DNA of 64,000 nucleotides from Arctopsyche grandis. Its lineage: Eukaryota > Arthropoda > Insecta > Trichoptera > Hydropsychidae. The stretch covers positions 31,410,290 through 31,474,289 of the forward strand of contig NC_135356.1 in NCBI RefSeq assembly GCF_051622035.1. Reading direction: 5' to 3'. Made by a program: the position numbers and the translations under genes. Below, one piece after another: positions 53,905 to 64,000 of the stretch. Numbering within the stretch: position 1 is the first letter of the stretch; every line of letters begins with the position of its first letter. The notes below the pieces were generated by a model. That model did no database searches and had not been told where the DNA came from. It was given only the letters and a program-made list of their open reading frames with translations.

Positions 53905-55515
53905 CGTCACGGTTTCGGAAACCGGAACACCATAGAAAAATGTGATTTTGCGTGAAATTTCAGTGAACTTAAATAAAATAAACACCCAAAGTCATAAAAA
54001 TGGTAGATTATATCACAGTGGTTTATTTTAATGACAATTGTTAAGAAAAGAAACAACAACAAAAAAGGTAGGGAGAATTTTAGTCCGAGACGGTTTTTAT
54101 GACCAAACGCAGTCTCCACAGTTGAATGAAATTTTGAATGAAAAAAGACAATTGAGCGCAAACTTTTAATTTTATTAATCACATGGTATTATTTACGAAT
54201 TATAAAAACTTAATTAATATTTTGTTGCGGCTCCTTTTAATTTTATGACGGCTTTTATACGGTTAGTCATAGAATCTATAAAGTTTCTTAAAATGTCGAT
54301 GGAGAAGTCTTCATACTATACTTTTTCAATGGTCTCTTTTAATGATTGATGGCTAGACACATTTGTTTTACTAATCCTATATTTAATAGCCATCCATACA
54401 TTTTCAATTGGGTTTAAATCGGGATTATTCCCAGGCCATGTTAATTTCTTTACACCCAATTCCTGCAAATAAACCCGAACCTAATAAAAAGTAACAAAAA
54501 TATTTCAGTTTTTTGATCGAAATATTATTAATTACATTCAATATCATTAAATAAAATTAATACTCATTAATTTAGCTCGATGACAAGGGGCAGAGTCATC
54601 TTGGAATATGACATCATCAGAATTTGAAAGATGGTTTTCCATTGATGGGATAAAACTTTCTTCTAGAATTTTTTTATATGCTATTCCATTAATGGAACCT
54701 TGCACAAACTGTATTCGACCAATTCCATAATAATAAAAACATCCCCAAATCATGTGGCTTGGGGGATGCTTCACTGTCTCAGGGTACATTTTTGGTCGAA
54801 TCTTTCTCCAACTTTTCTTCGAACATACGGAAAACCATTGGAGCTGAAGAGGTTAAATTTCGACTCATCAGAAAATATGACTTGTCTTCAATCCGATTTC
54901 GTCCAATTTTTGTGATATTTCGACCACTCTAATCGTTTTTTCATCATTGTCTTCGTAAGTAATGGTTTTTTCGCAGGTTTCCGAGCGTGCAGTCCAGCTT
55001 CTCTGAGTCGTTTTCTTAAGGTTACATCACTAATTTCAATTGAAAATTGATCCAAGATATCTTTTCTTATCTCTACAGCAGTTGTGAACCGTTGCTGTAA
55101 AGATAATAGAGTTATCAGGCGATCTTGTCTCTCGGATGTGCATCTTTTCGGTCCTGTCCCCTTCTTACGATGAAAAGTTCCAGAATCCTTTTTCTTTTTC
55201 ATTATTCTTGACAAAGTAGATACAGATCGTCCCATTTGTTGAGAAATTGATCGCAATGAATGTCCAGAGTCTGCCAAAGCCGCGATTTTTATATTCTCCT
55301 CCAATGATAGTTGAGTATATTGTCGCATGGTATTTTTATTTTCAACGATTTCGATCCGTACACCTCGAAAACTCACACTAAACTGAATTCAAATTGTAGA
55401 AAACAATCACATTTAAAAGACCCGATCGTTAAAAACCACACACCTAAAGGGACAATATTTTTAGTGCCCAAAAATCGTAAGATCACAAGTGTTCCGGTTT
55501 CCGAAATCGTGACGG
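53905..55515 (-). mobile_element. Tc1-type element
   Basis: CGTCACGGTTTCGGAAACCG (GAACAC) at the left matches, inverted, GTGTTCCGGTTTCCGAAATC (GTGACG) at the right with one mismatch over 26 bp. TA lies at or next to each edge, as for Tc1/mariner insertions. The transposase lies on the minus strand between. Length is about 1.6 kb, normal for the family. Confidence 0.85.
54214..55328 (-). pseudogene. Tc1-like transposase (frameshifted)
   Basis: The start MRQYTQLSLEENIKIAALAD opens the helix-turn-helix region (GHSLRSISQQMGRSVSTLSR) and a second HTH (DVTLRKRLREAGLHARKPAK). The catalytic blocks follow in shifting frames: QVIFSDESKFNLFSSNG (first Asp), KHPPSHMIWGCF, VIFQDDSAPCHRAK (second Asp) and PDLNPIENVWMAIKYRI (Glu). 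At least two single-base frameshifts occur near 54890 and 54800. Between CHRAKLM and VRVYLQELGVKKL there are about 90 extra bases that begin GT and end AG. Dead copy. Confidence 0.85.
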
Positions 55516-57503
55516 TATATGTATAGGTACATAATATAAACACATCGATTTTTCACAGAAAAAAATGTTAACTAAAAATGTTGATTGTCTTGCTTTGAAA
55601 GATATTTGCAAAACTCGTTTATCCTTTAAAATTATTTAACTATTACTTTTATTGATAAAAATATATAAATAAAAAATGAAATAGTTAAAATTCATGTATG
55701 TACTCATTATACATAATACACCCCCCACAAATTTTGCCCCCCCTCCCCCATGGGAAAAGCTGAAATAACGCCCCTGCTTATATAATAATAAACATGATAG
55801 ATATATACCTATATTTTTTTTTTTTATGAATTATACATATGTATTAATTTATGTATAGTTTGTTTCTTTTGTGTTATATTTTGTTGACCATTGTGGCGCA
55901 TTAGGAATTCATGTAATGCCACAATGGTCTCAACTTTAAAAATAAAATATATATACTTGTGTTTTTTTAAAGAGAAAACTATTCTGGTGTAAAAATCTTT
56001 TCAAAACAGTAGACTAGGCTAAAATATTCCATCTCGTATCCAAATGATTTTTCAAGCTAACAACGATGATATTATTTGGGGACGCGACAATTGGTGCAAG
56101 TCCAAAAGGTTCCCATCTATTTATTAAGTGGTGAAATAAAATTAAAAACAGTTTGTAAGGTTCCAAAAATAGAACTCAAAACTCAAAAGTATTAAAATTA
56201 AAACATGCATAACGATGCCTCGAACAAACTACATATCTAATCGAAAAATATAAAATGGATATTTGAAAAACACATCGAATTCAACTTAAAATTAAAATGT
56301 TTTATTAAAAAATGAAATAGATGAGCTCCCATTTGCCAAGGCCTCGCTACGGTGATGTTTGAAACCTATAAAACAGGTGTTTAACATTTTTTCGCATTGA
56401 TCGTTTGTTTAGAGCTCCTTTAAAACGATTTTGATATACAATTCCATCCAACGGACATTGCTATTTGTTCTGGCGAATTTACTTGTGACATGAAAAATTA
56501 AATTATATAAGTTGTAATATGAAAAATTACAATCTTAAATGAAATTAATGAATAATAATATTTAAATTCGTCCAAGGTGGGTGACTGGCACCCCCTTGGA
56601 TCCGCCAGTAACTCCTAGGGTATAAATAAGAAAGTTTAAACAGACATATCTACTTACATACATTTTTTTGTATTTGTTTCGGGAAGAGGAAAGTATGATC
56701 CATCGGACTTTTGCTAAGATAACAACAGACATTGCTATGTATTTGTTCTGGCGAATGTACTTCAGATTTTTATACTCTCCATTTTTTATTAACACTGACA
56801 TTTAATATTATATGTAATACGGAACATTCCGATAGTAAAATACTTGCCGAAAACTGATTTGTATACCAACAAAATTGATTAAATTGCTGGCCTTTTGATT
56901 TGTTGCCATTAAGAACTCCTTAATAATAAATATCAGTTCCACTCCTTGTCTCACTCTTCATTGGCGGTTGCCTCGTCCTCCCACCCACTCCCACCCACTC
57001 CACCCACTCCCACCCACCCAGTCTTCTGTTGCCACGCCACAGGTATGTGCGACTGCGATTGCTTGTTACACAAACACTAATTAGTCTTTTCAATAAAAAG
57101 TTAACCAATCCAACAAATGTAATGTAATCTAAGATTCAAATGTAATGTAAGACTGCCGAAATGTAATCCACTGCACGATTCCCCGACTCTCGCCTTCAGC
57201 TCCAAATTGTGCAGATCCAACCGACTTTTGCTAAAATAACGATTTTCTTATTTTGCTCATTTAATTATTATTCCAAATGCCATTTCTGAATAGAGCCGAG
57301 TCATTGAACTTTTTAAAATAATAATTTCAGAATTTTGCATCGCTTTCTTGTCGAATAGCAATATGTATGTGTTATCTCGAGACGGGTTTTTAATCTCTAG
57401 CAGGTTCCAATTACAGTATGCCAATTTTGTATTCAACCATTATCGTTATACATATACAACCACATATATCGTTATGATATACAACCACATATGTATTTAT
57501 ACA
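55516..57503. other. Mostly non-coding; transposon ends
   Basis: 55739-55777 is an inverted hAT-type end (GGGAAAAGCTGAAATAACGCCCCTG) related to CAGGGACGTCATTTCAGCTT at 57821. 56960-57020 is a CCCACCCACTCC simple repeat. No gene seen. Confidence 0.45.
55860..55945 (+). mobile_element. LINE 3' end fragment
   Basis: It matches the last roughly 90 bp of the LINE at 47145-50554, including the 12-bp hairpin GACCATTGTGGC/GCCACAATGGTC (55886-55897 and 55918-55929), but has an AAAATAAAATATATATA tail. A severely 5'-truncated insertion. Confidence 0.8.
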
Positions 57504-59138
57504 CAGTGGCGGACTGGGACTGAAATTAGTGCATGCCAGGCTGAGTCAAAGGGGGCCCACCCAGGGTTAAAAAAATGTGTCCCCCCCCCCCATATAACAA
57601 AATGTTCTGCTTTCAATCACGCTAAAAATCAAGGGTAAAAAAATAAATGAAAAATTTTCAAAAATGGGAATAAACAAATTTAGGTACACGAAAAATGGCA
57701 AAAGCAAAATAGATCCATAAATTACATTGTATACTTCATTTTAACCTTGTCCTAGGTAAATATAATGCATCATAAAAGAATGCGGCATAAAAGCGGCTTT
57801 TAATTTCGGTAGAAAACACTCAGGGACGTCATTTCAGCTTTTTCTTGGGGGGGCAGGCAAAGATTGGTCAGATTTCAAAAAATCTTTTTTATATCGGAAT
57901 AAAAATGGAAAATATTCTTTGCATACACCTTATTGAGTTATAAAATATGAAAAAAATAAGCTTATTTTTTGAAAAAATAATTATAAAAAAATATTACGTA
58001 AAAAGCGCCGCAGACGATATTTTTTTTCCAAAAATCTTCACATGATCAACAAAAATCGACCATCTAACTGAGTCACTAAAAAACTATCTTAATTTCTACC
58101 GAATATCTTTTCACTTTATCTATGTACATATGTACGTAATAACAATAGATAAAGTTTTGTGATCATGCAAAAATTTGAACTCAGAATCGATCACTGATCA
58201 CGTTAATATACGAACTTTCGGAAAAATAAACGTTACACATTGTTTTTGAGACAAAACAAAGTAAAGGGGACCTTTCTCACGATTCGCTCTATAGGATGAA
58301 CAATTTCTAAGAATTTTACCCAACTTGTTTCGAAATAATAAAATCTTTTTTTTTCAAAGCACATAGCAGCGATTATTTTATTAGTTAACCAAAAGTAACA
58401 TACATAAGAAATAAACGTAGACCCATAGTATCTCATTAATCATTGAATTCATAATATTCACACTATTCCTTAATTTAGGGGGGTGAGTGCCCCCTATAAA
58501 AAATCCATAATACTTTCAATTAATGTTAATCGAAAATCAGAATTTTGGGGAGGGGGCTCCTATCCTATATTTCTATATATGTACATGGATGTGTCTAGAT
58601 TAGGAATAGATTTTATATTCGGAAACTGTTTAAAATTGTGTATTTAAATCTTACTATATCGTCGAAGCATACTCAAATGTTATTTTGAAAGTATGAAGTA
58701 AATTTAAATCGCTGGTTGATGATGAATCGTCCTATCAAAATTGTTTTAAGCAATTCAGTTTATATTATTCACGGAAATTTGTTTATTCCCATTTTTATTG
58801 CAGTAGGTAGTTGTTATATATGTAGGTATTGGTATATGCATAATCTTGAGGTTGGAAATGGGCCCGGCAAAAGCGCCCACGCAAATTTTGAAACTTACAT
58901 ATCGAGTCTAATAAAAAAAGTTAACCGATCCTTGGGCTGTTAAAGCAGGTATTAGTTTTTTAAATTGTTTTGTTGAAATGCCCAAACTTTAGGTCCCAAA
59001 GTGCAATATCCTATAAATTTTTACACACGTGAAATAATGAAAAAGTTATTTAATTTTACTGAGGGCCCATATTTTCTAACAGTCGGTGGGGCCCACATGC
59101 CATCGGGCATGTTCGCTTGTATGGCCAGTCCGCCACTG
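57504..59138 (-). mobile_element. Complete non-autonomous hAT, 1.64 kb, perfect TSD
   Basis: The 14-bp ends CAGTGGCGGACTGG and CCAGTCCGCCACTG are perfect inverted repeats, and TTTATACA is duplicated exactly at 57496-57503 and 59139-59146. No transposase. Internal parts include a CAGGGACGTCATTTCAGC end (57821) and a fragment with ACTTTATCTATGTAC (about 58098) as in the 12582 family. It is thus a composite that mobilised with material picked up from other elements. Confidence 0.9.
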
Positions 59139-59146
59139 TTTATACA

Positions 59147-60618
59147 CAATTCATTCGCACAATATCTAATACCATCTAAACACTGTTTACAGACCAACCA
59201 AAGGACGCGTGTTGGCGCCACAGCTTGGAATGGGTCATATCTACCTGCAGAGGTGTTAAATTCAACGAGTCCGTCCTCCGATTGAGCGAACATCCCATCT
59301 GGCCATCTCGATTTGGGCCTTCCGATTTGCTGGACCCTTTTGTTTCGAAACTCTCTTTTTTTAGATTTAATCTGCCGAAGATTGTTCTATTAAGCTAAAT
59401 CTTACCTTTTTCAAAAAAGAAAAATCATCATGCAAATACAGGATGTCATAAAATCATTTAATCTTATTGCCATTACAAGATTCAATTCCCATCGATCTAA
59501 TTTGCAAAATGGTGTCGTTTATTTAAAAGAAGATCTCGAATTTACATTTTATTTTATCTAATTTGCACCTATGTATGTACATATGTAGATACATACATAT
59601 GTAAAGCTGCGTTCAATTTTATTTGTAAAAAAAAATATATTTCGTAATTATTTATATTTGTAAATAAAATTGAATTTATAAAAAAAATATTTCTTTATAT
59701 TTCCTACAACAGTGTTCTGTTTCTTACCAAGTGAGCAGTTTTTAAGCGTAGTTTATATTTTGAGAGTGAACCTTTTTTTATCGACTAATAAAGAACGAAT
59801 ACTAGTCAAGAAAGTGATATTGTTCTTGCATCTTTTGAAAGGAAATAGCTGCAATAAATCTTTATGGTATTTTAGTACCATAAGTACTAATTTAACCAAA
59901 AAAATATCGGTTCGGTTTCGGTTTTGGTTCCGGCAAATATAACGGTTTGTCCGGTTTTCGGTTCAGTTCCAGTTCGGGTCACTGATTTTAAGTAATAAAA
60001 AAAATTTGAACAATATTTAATAACCGGTACTAGAACCTTTGTCTTGTGTAAATTTCCCTACATTTGTATTCAATTTGTATTGAAAATGCTCTCATAGCCG
60101 GTATGTGTAAACATGTATGTACTTTCAGTTATCGATTTTTTTTTTTATCATTATATCAAAAAGTCATTATTAATTTTTTTTTGCGTTATTTCTTATTCTA
60201 CATTTGCTTACACAGTTCTGAATACATACGACTGGCCAAATTTTAAATCCTTCGCGTGCGAGCTAAATTTTTATAATTAGGTTCGTCGTTCCTGAACTTA
60301 ATGCATTATGTGAAAAGATTGTCATCCATCGGCATTCGTTTGCAGTACGATAAAGTAGAAATCAGCTTTACCGACTGTCACTTCTAATAATGCCAACTAG
60401 CGGTACTTTAGTTGCATTTAACATTTAAAAAAAGAGAAATAATTTATTTTTCGTGTCATAAATTTGAAACCGAGTATGATTAATTATCACTCTCAAATAA
60501 TTCTGAAACGTAAATAAAAAAAAAAATGATGAACAGGAGAGGGGGAAGAAATAAATTTTTAGAAAGGCATTAATAGGTATGCTCATCGATTGTGGTGCTA
60601 GCGTCAATTCAATTGTCA
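59147..60618. other. No gene recognised
   Basis: It holds a TATGTACATATGTAGATACA tract (59570-59600), a CGGTTTCGGTTTTGGTTCCG low-complexity stretch (59905-59975) and a decayed CCGGAAG-type remnant (59985-60095). The open frame 59001-59285 spans a transposon end and is not credible. Confidence 0.4.
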
Positions 60619-60620
60619 TT

Positions 60621-60632
60621 TGACAGATGTCA
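60621..60632 (+). promoter_or_regulatory. TGACAGATGTCA motif upstream of oxidase-like exon 1
   Basis: This near-palindrome, followed by ACATAACCTCAAA, lies 20 bp before the ATG at 60652. Its position suggests a promoter element of the adjacent relic gene; function inferred only. Confidence 0.3.
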
Positions 60633-61494
60633 TCGTTCACATAACCTCAAAATGTCATTCGGCAATAGGTAATTAGCACTTGTTTTGATTCGGTTCACAT
60701 CATTTTCTTACACGCTACAATCTAAAACCACTTCGCAATATATTTGAATCTTTGTGTATATTTTATCTCTATTATATTTACGTATGTACATATACGAAAA
60801 TTTTGGTATAAAGATATCAATGAAAAGATACAAAATTGAGGTTTCGATACAATTCTAAAATACTTTAGTATTTGTATGCTATTTAGATCTCTTACTTTTC
60901 AATCAAACTTCTATCTATGTATGTCCGTGTATACAACTTTTTTAATATCAACAGGAATTCCAGTACAGAGATTTCATACAAATTCAAATTGAATTTGTAT
61001 AATTTTTTGTAAAGGAGAAAAATAACCATTCAGGCACAATTTTAGAGCATTGTGACGATTATGTGACGTTAGTTTTAATTAGATTTATTTTTATATTTCA
61101 GTGAAGTTTATGATGTGGTAGTAATTGATGGCGGACCGGCTGGTCTCACCAAGCTTTTTGAAAATGGGTAGGAAGCTTTGCCGTTGGAGGCCGGCAATCC
61201 GATAGACGAACGAGCAAACAGCTTGCCACTCGGAGACGCTATTACAGATCTCGGAGCTGAATGGTTATTATAAATTGTTATTTATATTGATATGCATTTA
61301 TTTACTTTACTATATAGTCTTCATTGTCAAATGGCTCGGTGTCACGGTGAAGAAAATAATGTCATATTTGAAATGGTCAATGATAATAACCATGTAGAGA
61401 CTTCCGGGATGGCCGGATTGAACGATGATTCCACTGGGAGTTAATTATTCAATGAAATATCGGAAAAGATGAGCTTACTGTGTTATGATATGAC

Positions 61495-61674
61495 CAGGGT
61501 TGCCAGACTTCCCCATCTGAGCGGGAGTTCAACAGACAAATCCCGAGTCCCGCACTGCCTCTGAAAATCCTGACTTCTTAAAACAAAATGTAATTCTTGT
61601 AATTGTATCCAAAATATTTTATTAACTGTGATTCCTGTGGATTATTAAGTAACTATTTTTTATATGTTCTCTTC

Positions 61675-61767
<93 letters not shown>

Positions 61768-61907
61768 TTGTACTTATTTATATACATTATAATTTAATTA
61801 AAAATATTTTTTCCTTTATATCTTCATTAATTCGTAAGCTTCTTTGTTTTTCATTGTTCGAAATAGTGAATGTTCCGATCTGTGATTTTGGAAATCTGGC
61901 AACCTAG
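61495..61907. mobile_element. MITE inside an oxidase-like exon
   Basis: The ends CAGGGTTGCCAGAC and GAAATCTGGCAACCTAG form an imperfect inverted repeat. Flanks GATATGAC and GATATAGC match at 6 of 8 positions, consistent with an old 8-bp hAT-type duplication. The (TA)n microsatellite lies inside. Confidence 0.65.
61679..61760. repeat. (TA)n microsatellite, about 41 units
   Basis: 82 bp of uninterrupted TA; the longest simple repeat in the window. It produces an artefactual IYIYIY open frame. Confidence 0.97.
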
Positions 61908-62419
61908 GATATAGCGTATGAGGAATTGGAAAGAGTAGCCACTGATTCCGAATCACTCGGTGATAACTGAACAGTCGTGTGACTGGCTTGAAGGGACCTC
62001 CAATCTAGAATATGTACTTCCAAGATATTTCTGCATCAAAATTTTACTGTGTCAAAGCAAATAGCAACAAAGAACTCTGATGATGGCTTATATTGTCAGA
62101 AAAAAAAAACACTGACATACATCCTTGAATAGTATATTTTTCGAAAAATTTCCCTTGCAAAAGTTTATATGGTATTACAAAAAACTGCTAAAAATCAACG
62201 AACTTATAACTTGAATTCAGTCTGCCCTGATCTTCACTTTCAGCTTATTTCGGTATTAATAAACGAGAAAAGGATCCAGCATACCAGCATGAGAAAAGAA
62301 TCCACAAAAAAGACTACAAAGTATGAAAAAGACCCGCCTAATGTTTCTACTGCATCCTTCAGATGTAATTCTTCAGATAGTGAATAGAGTCAAAATTATT
62401 TTTATTTCTATTATTATAT

Positions 62420-62638
62420 GGACATTAGGTACAACAAACGAACATTTGCTGAGCGGCGTACTTTGCTGCTCGAAAATCAACAACTACATAAAAATGAAAG
62501 GCGATTTGGATTTATTAAAGAAGTTGAACAAAATAGTTGACTTTATAATTACCATCATCAAGATTACAGCAATAGAAGAATGACAGAATTGATATGGACT
62601 AATATTGGCGAAAAGTTTAATGAATCTGGGAAGATATA
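62420..62638 (+). pseudogene. MADF-domain ORF of a Harbinger element
   Basis: It reads RYNKRTFAERRTLLLENQQL, FGFIKEVEQNS, stop, LYNYHHQDYSNRRMTELIWT and NIGEKFNESGKI. The FI..V......LY...H..Y.N......W..I pattern is that of a MADF DNA-binding domain, which is the second protein of many PIF/Harbinger elements. One in-frame TGA breaks it. Confidence 0.6.
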
Positions 62639-62779
62639 ACATTTATTATTTGCATAAATATATGAATTAATGGGCTAACTGTGTTTTGTGAAATGCTCAC
62701 ATAAATATTCCCTGTTTTGAATGGCATCATTACCCGGCCTTCTTTGATAATTGTCATGATAGCGACTAGAACTCGCCGT

Positions 62780-63310
62780 TATTGTTTTCAGTTTTTGAAG
62801 TAAACTGATATTTTTCGTTCATCTTAATGAAGTTGTGAAGTATGCAAGTAGTTTTAACAATTTTAACAGATTTATCCAATGAACAGGACAAATACACGGT
62901 GTTTCAAATACACGAAACTTTGATACAAGTACGAGTATACAAAAAGCGCATTCGACCTCTAGATAAACGGTAGTTAAATATTGTTCAAGACTCTTCCATT
63001 ATGCAGTCTCATAATATTGGTGCAAAGGGGAAATCCTTCATCCGCCACAAAATAAAAATTGAATGGTCGTCCAAATTCTTCTTCTCCTATTAATGGCATC
63101 GACTCTGGGATTTTTTAAGTATTATTTGAAAGTGCTTGGCCTAATCTGCAGTTACGAAATACTCCAGAATCACTATTTCTGCCATAATCTCCTACGTCAA
63201 TACTTGTAAATAGTCCATCTGCATCTGCGCATGCCATAAGATGAAAAGAGAAGTACTCTTTATGATTAAAGTAACTACTTCCTGAATTCGCTGGCGAATG
63301 TGTTTGCCAT
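62780..63310 (-). pseudogene. PIF/Harbinger DDE transposase fragment
   Basis: The minus strand reads SGSSYFNHKEYFSFHLMACA, DADGLFTSIDVGDYGRNSDS, GVFRNCRLGQAL, FYFVADEGFPLCTNIMR and NYRLSRGRMRFVYSYLYQSF. These are the conserved blocks of the DDE_Tnp_4 (Harbinger) nuclease with D in A.AD. and VADE. Stops (for example after NNT) and frameshifts are present. It ends with a TTCILHNF-like region near 62830. It lies in an intron of the oxidase-like relic, tail-to-tail with the MADF ORF. Confidence 0.8.
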
Positions 63311-63862
63311 CATGTTATGACTGCAAATGTAGTGAAACCCCGGTGTGCGTGTTTACGTCGCATTTAACGTTAAGTGCTAAATGTGACGAAGCAAATACAG
63401 TGAAGCATTTACAGTGTGCATGCTGATTGATGCATCTTTGGTGTGCGGCCTGACTAAGGAGTTCAAAAATTGGCATAAAATACTGTTCAAAGGCATTTAA
63501 GTCATGTTTTTAAAGATTGCCAATGAAATTGTCTCTCATCAATGAGTAATCGTTTTGTGAATGTTAATTTTCAGATACAAAGACCCGTTGAATGCTGAAA
63601 ATTATGTTGGCGTGCCGAGATCAATCATGGATCAGACGCTGGAATGGTTTCACGAATTGGAGAATTCGCTCAAAGCATCCGATACTTGGTTCGACATAGC
63701 CGTCAGTACTTACTCTTACTCTTAATGTAATATTGAACACTTCATTATAAATTACGTTCAACAAAAATACTCACCTTTATTGGTTTATTCTTATTGTATT
63801 ATTTTTATTTTTACTTTATTTTATTTCCATCAGTACCTAATGGTTTTTTGTTTTATATTATA

Positions 63863-64000
63863 CTAGCTGTATTACCCGGCTTCGCTCAGTATTTATAATA
63901 TAAACCACTTAAACATGACTAAGCAAATAGTAAACATTTAATTAAAAAAAAAAAAAAAAACATTTTTTTTTTGCCTTCTAGGGCTTCGCCCTCGGCGCCC
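63863..64000 (-). mobile_element. Helitron 3' end, continues beyond window
   Basis: CTAG at 63863-63866, then TTACCCGGCTTCGCTCAGTA, the same terminal motif as at 1630-1661 but reversed. An A/T run and a GC-rich TAGGGCTTCGCCCTCGGCGC tract follow, like the Helitron minisatellite at 9555. The window ends inside it. Confidence 0.55.

Larger units (their letters stand above)
62160..63480. mobile_element. PIF/Harbinger element remnant
   Basis: Approximate extent enclosing the convergent MADF and DDE genes. Terminal inverted repeats and the 3-bp target copy were not identified. It lies between the 61.9-kb and 63.6-kb exons of the oxidase-like gene. Confidence 0.55.
60652..63705 (+). pseudogene. Spermine/polyamine oxidase-like gene relic
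   Basis: FAD-dependent amine oxidases of this family oxidise spermine or acetyl-polyamines. Exon 1 is only 17 nt (60652-60668, ATGTCATTCGGCAATAG, donor GTAATT). It joins exon 2 at 61102 in phase, giving MSFGNSEVYDVVVIDGGPAG with the dinucleotide-binding motif (normally GGGxAG), then LTKLFENG, a TAG stop, and LEAGNPIDERANSLPLGDAI and TDLGAEW. A further exon near 61333 reads RCHGEENNVIFEMVNDNNHV, then stops. It continues about 61445-61990, split by a MITE (EELERVATDSESLGDN). The exon 63575-63705 reads YKDPLNAENYVGVPRSIMDQ and LEWFHELENSLKASDTWFDI with good splice sites. Several stops; the gene may extend beyond the window. Confidence 0.8.

Noticed and set aside
59001-59293. Overlapping 90-residue ORFs on both strands
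   Set aside because: They cross the right terminus and TSD of the hAT element, so they cannot be a conserved gene.
61603-61797. ORF of IYIYIY as a membrane peptide
   Set aside because: Translation of the (TA)n microsatellite.

Overview
The window is AT-rich, intron-bearing, repeat-dense nuclear DNA from an insect. Evidence for an insect: two copies of a juvenile hormone acid methyltransferase (JHAMT)-like gene, and the mix of transposons (Jockey/CR1-type and R1-type LINEs, several hAT families, Tc1, MULE, Harbinger, Helitrons). Simple repeats of the TA and TACATATGTA type are common. I cannot fix the order; nothing in it looks bacterial. No intact host gene was found: every recognisable host gene is broken, while two transposons (one hAT, one LINE) look intact.

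1-16 kb: two direct copies of a segment carrying the JHAMT-like gene (exons from 2575 and from 12081). Copy 1 has three recognisable exons with good splice sites, but has a 17-nt deletion, an arginine in the SAM-binding glycine motif, and a Jockey-type LINE (4186-6568) inside exon 3. Copy 2 keeps the SAM motif but lost the end of exon 1. Helitrons, MITEs, a solo LTR (14911-15801, TSD TAAC) and a non-coding element with a CCGGAAG box about every 150 bp sit around them.

16-27 kb: a decayed hAT (16119-19062) holding an R1-type LINE fragment, then a cluster of fragments of unrelated host genes: CaMKII (twice, as an inverted repeat), a possible ZIP transporter piece, a WD-like piece, O-GlcNAc transferase, and a triplicated exon of unknown origin. 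A Helitron and a GC-rich duplication follow.

27.5-35.4 kb: a nested transposon stack. An old hAT with a perfect 8-bp TSD (CCGTACAC) contains a younger hAT with its own perfect TSD (TGTCCCAG) and an intact transposase, plus a LINE with two intact ORFs. In this LINE, ORF1 ends on A AAA AAC TAA and ORF2 is open in the -1 frame with no usable AUG, suggesting programmed frameshifting.

35.4-45 kb: a hAT-like element, two inverted arrays of one 197-bp dimeric satellite (ten near-identical units at 41.85-43.88 kb), a MULE transposase fragment with an internal inversion, and minisatellites.

45-60 kb: inverted copies of a non-autonomous hAT (the right one complete, TSD TTTATACA), a 5'-truncated LINE with a striking 3' hairpin, a hAT N-terminal piece, a tRNA-like sequence and a decayed Tc1 element.

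60-64 kb: a spermine/polyamine-oxidase-like gene relic with a tiny first exon, interrupted by a MITE (in an exon) and a Harbinger element (in an intron). The window ends inside a Helitron. The number of broken gene copies and nested insertions suggests low-recombination or heterochromatic DNA (W, Y, B or pericentromeric); that last point is inference.
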